From Phaeocystidibacter sp965659725 (GTDB lineage: Bacteria > Bacteroidota > Bacteroidia > Flavobacteriales > Schleiferiaceae): a stretch of DNA of 5,248 nt. Made by a program: the position numbers and the translations under genes. The stretch is taken from the NCBI GenBank assembly GCA_965659725.1, contig CBFHXG010000073.1, forward strand, positions 1-5,248, given 5' to 3'. This document shows, piece after piece, positions 4,700 through 5,248 of the stretch (position 1 is the first letter of the stretch; every line of letters starts with the position of its first letter). The notes under the pieces are model-generated. The model did no database searches, was not told the DNA's origin, and saw only the letters and a list, made by a program, of their open reading frames with translations.

Positions 4700-5248
4700 A
4701 TGAGAAAATTTTTATTCTCGTTCATGGTGATGTTAATTCCTTTGAGCTATGCTTCAGCTCAATGTAACTACACGGTGAATCTGTATGATTCATGGGGTGA
4801 TGGTTGGAATGGCAACACTATTGACATTGAGGTGGCGGGTACGGTAACCAACTATACGTTGAGTTCCGGTTCTACCACTGCAATTTCGGTCCTTGTTAAT
4901 TCTGGGGACTCGATCAAAACATCCTTCCAGGGTGGTGGATCATGGATCACGGAGTGTTCCTATGACGTGGTAGACGCGTCTGGTATCACTTTGTATACAT
5001 CGCCAAATGGTGGTTCCATGACAGCAGGAGCGGTTCAATTTGCGGATACCGCAGGTTGTCCAGCTATCGTTCCACCAACCATTAACAGTACGGGTGTTAC
5101 CTCTACTACTGCAACGATTGACTTCACCCTTTTGGGTGTAGCTAACACGATCGAGGTAGAGTATGGTACGCAAGGCTTTTTACAAGGTGGTGGTACAACG
5201 GTATCGTCTACCACTTCACCGATCACAATCTCAAGCTTGTCTCCAAGC
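4700..5248 (+). CDS. Secreted WGDGWNG-domain / fibronectin-III-like surface protein (3' end outside window)
   Basis: The frame is open from the ATG at 4700 to the window edge: 183 codons, C-terminus missing. Residues 1-20 (M-R-K-F-L-F-S-F...S-Y-A-S-A) are a signal peptide with cleavage before Q21-C22. Residues about 22-120 form a compact domain opening with CNYTVNLYDSWGDGWNGNTI, containing GDSI and ECSYDV and closing with C120. Its cysteines are C22, C86 and C120. The acidic, Gly-rich DSWGDGWNG loop looks able to bind Ca2+, but this is inference. From P125 a Ser/Thr-rich segment (PPTINSTGVTSTTATIDF...VEYGTQGF...SSLSP) has the pattern of a fibronectin type III domain. Such proteins in Bacteroidota are commonly large adhesins or extracellular enzymes with a C-terminal type IX secretion sorting domain, which would lie beyond the window. 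It has its own consensus promoter, no Shine-Dalgarno sequence, and is divergent from the HTH regulator. The precise function is unknown. Confidence 0.85.
   Translation, partial: MRKFLFSFMVMLIPLSYASAQCNYTVNLYDSWGDGWNGNTIDIEVAGTVTNYTLSSGSTTAISVLVNSGDSIKTSFQGGGSWITECSYDVVDASGITLYTSPNGGSMTAGAVQFADTAGCPAIVPPTINSTGVTSTTATIDFTLLGVANTIEVEYGTQGFLQGGGTTVSSTTSPITISSLSPS

Noticed and set aside
4940..5226. Minus-strand frames opposite the secreted-protein gene
   Set aside because: They are antisense to a coding frame that has a signal peptide, domain structure and a consensus promoter; their translations are uninformative.
1..5248. CRISPR array, tRNA/rRNA, insertion sequence or defence system
   Set aside because: No spaced direct repeats of CRISPR size, no cloverleaf or rRNA signature, no transposase, nuclease or phage protein motif was seen on either strand.

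Overview
The window looks like a piece of a Bacteroidota chromosome, most likely a marine member of the Flavobacteriales. Four observations point that way. Signal peptides end in ...A|Q-D/E. Start codons lack recognisable Shine-Dalgarno sequences. An exact Bacteroidota-type promoter (TTG, 19 bp, TAnnTTTG) lies upstream of the last gene. The LuxR/GerE-type HTH protein has the wording usual in that phylum (LTSHELRICTLLKLG...SVDVARHRIRKKL). No RNA gene, CRISPR array or insertion sequence was recognised.

Layout. Positions 1-109 hold a strong inverted repeat (probable terminator) and a degenerate 7-bp tandem repeat that runs into the stop codon of the first gene. Three minus-strand genes then follow, read from right to left: a small outer-membrane beta-barrel-like protein (2869-3372), a lipoprotein formylglycine-generating enzyme (FGE, 1696-2763) and a secreted type I sulfatase (104-1672). 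FGE and sulfatase are 23 nt apart and form a clear functional pair: the FGE oxidises the cysteine of the CTAGR motif of the sulfatase to formylglycine. An excellent intrinsic terminator (3432-3463) separates this block from a small cysteine-containing lipoprotein gene (3485-3793). The start of that gene is odd: the expected ATG is followed at once by TAG, and just upstream lies a nested inverted repeat.

Further right is a stand-alone LuxR/GerE-type regulator (minus strand, 4026-4460). It is divergent from a secreted, probably surface-exposed protein (4700 to the window end, plus strand) with a WGDGWNG domain followed by a fibronectin-III-like segment. The 239-bp region between the two carries five copies of TATTCA. 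Two TTATTCAG copies lie exactly 30 bp apart, one inside the spacer of the promoter and one just upstream of it. This suggests that the regulator, or another factor, controls the secreted protein.

How the genes may work together: the sulfatase and the exported FGE would form a cell-envelope module for scavenging sulfate esters, with maturation probably after Sec export. The beta-barrel protein may be co-transcribed. The lipoprotein, regulator and WGDGWNG protein appear to be separate transcription units. I see no phage, defence or mobile-element genes. The most unusual items are the operator-like repeat array, the ATG-TAG start with its structured leader, the heptad repeat with stops in all three frames, and the lipoprotein FGE.
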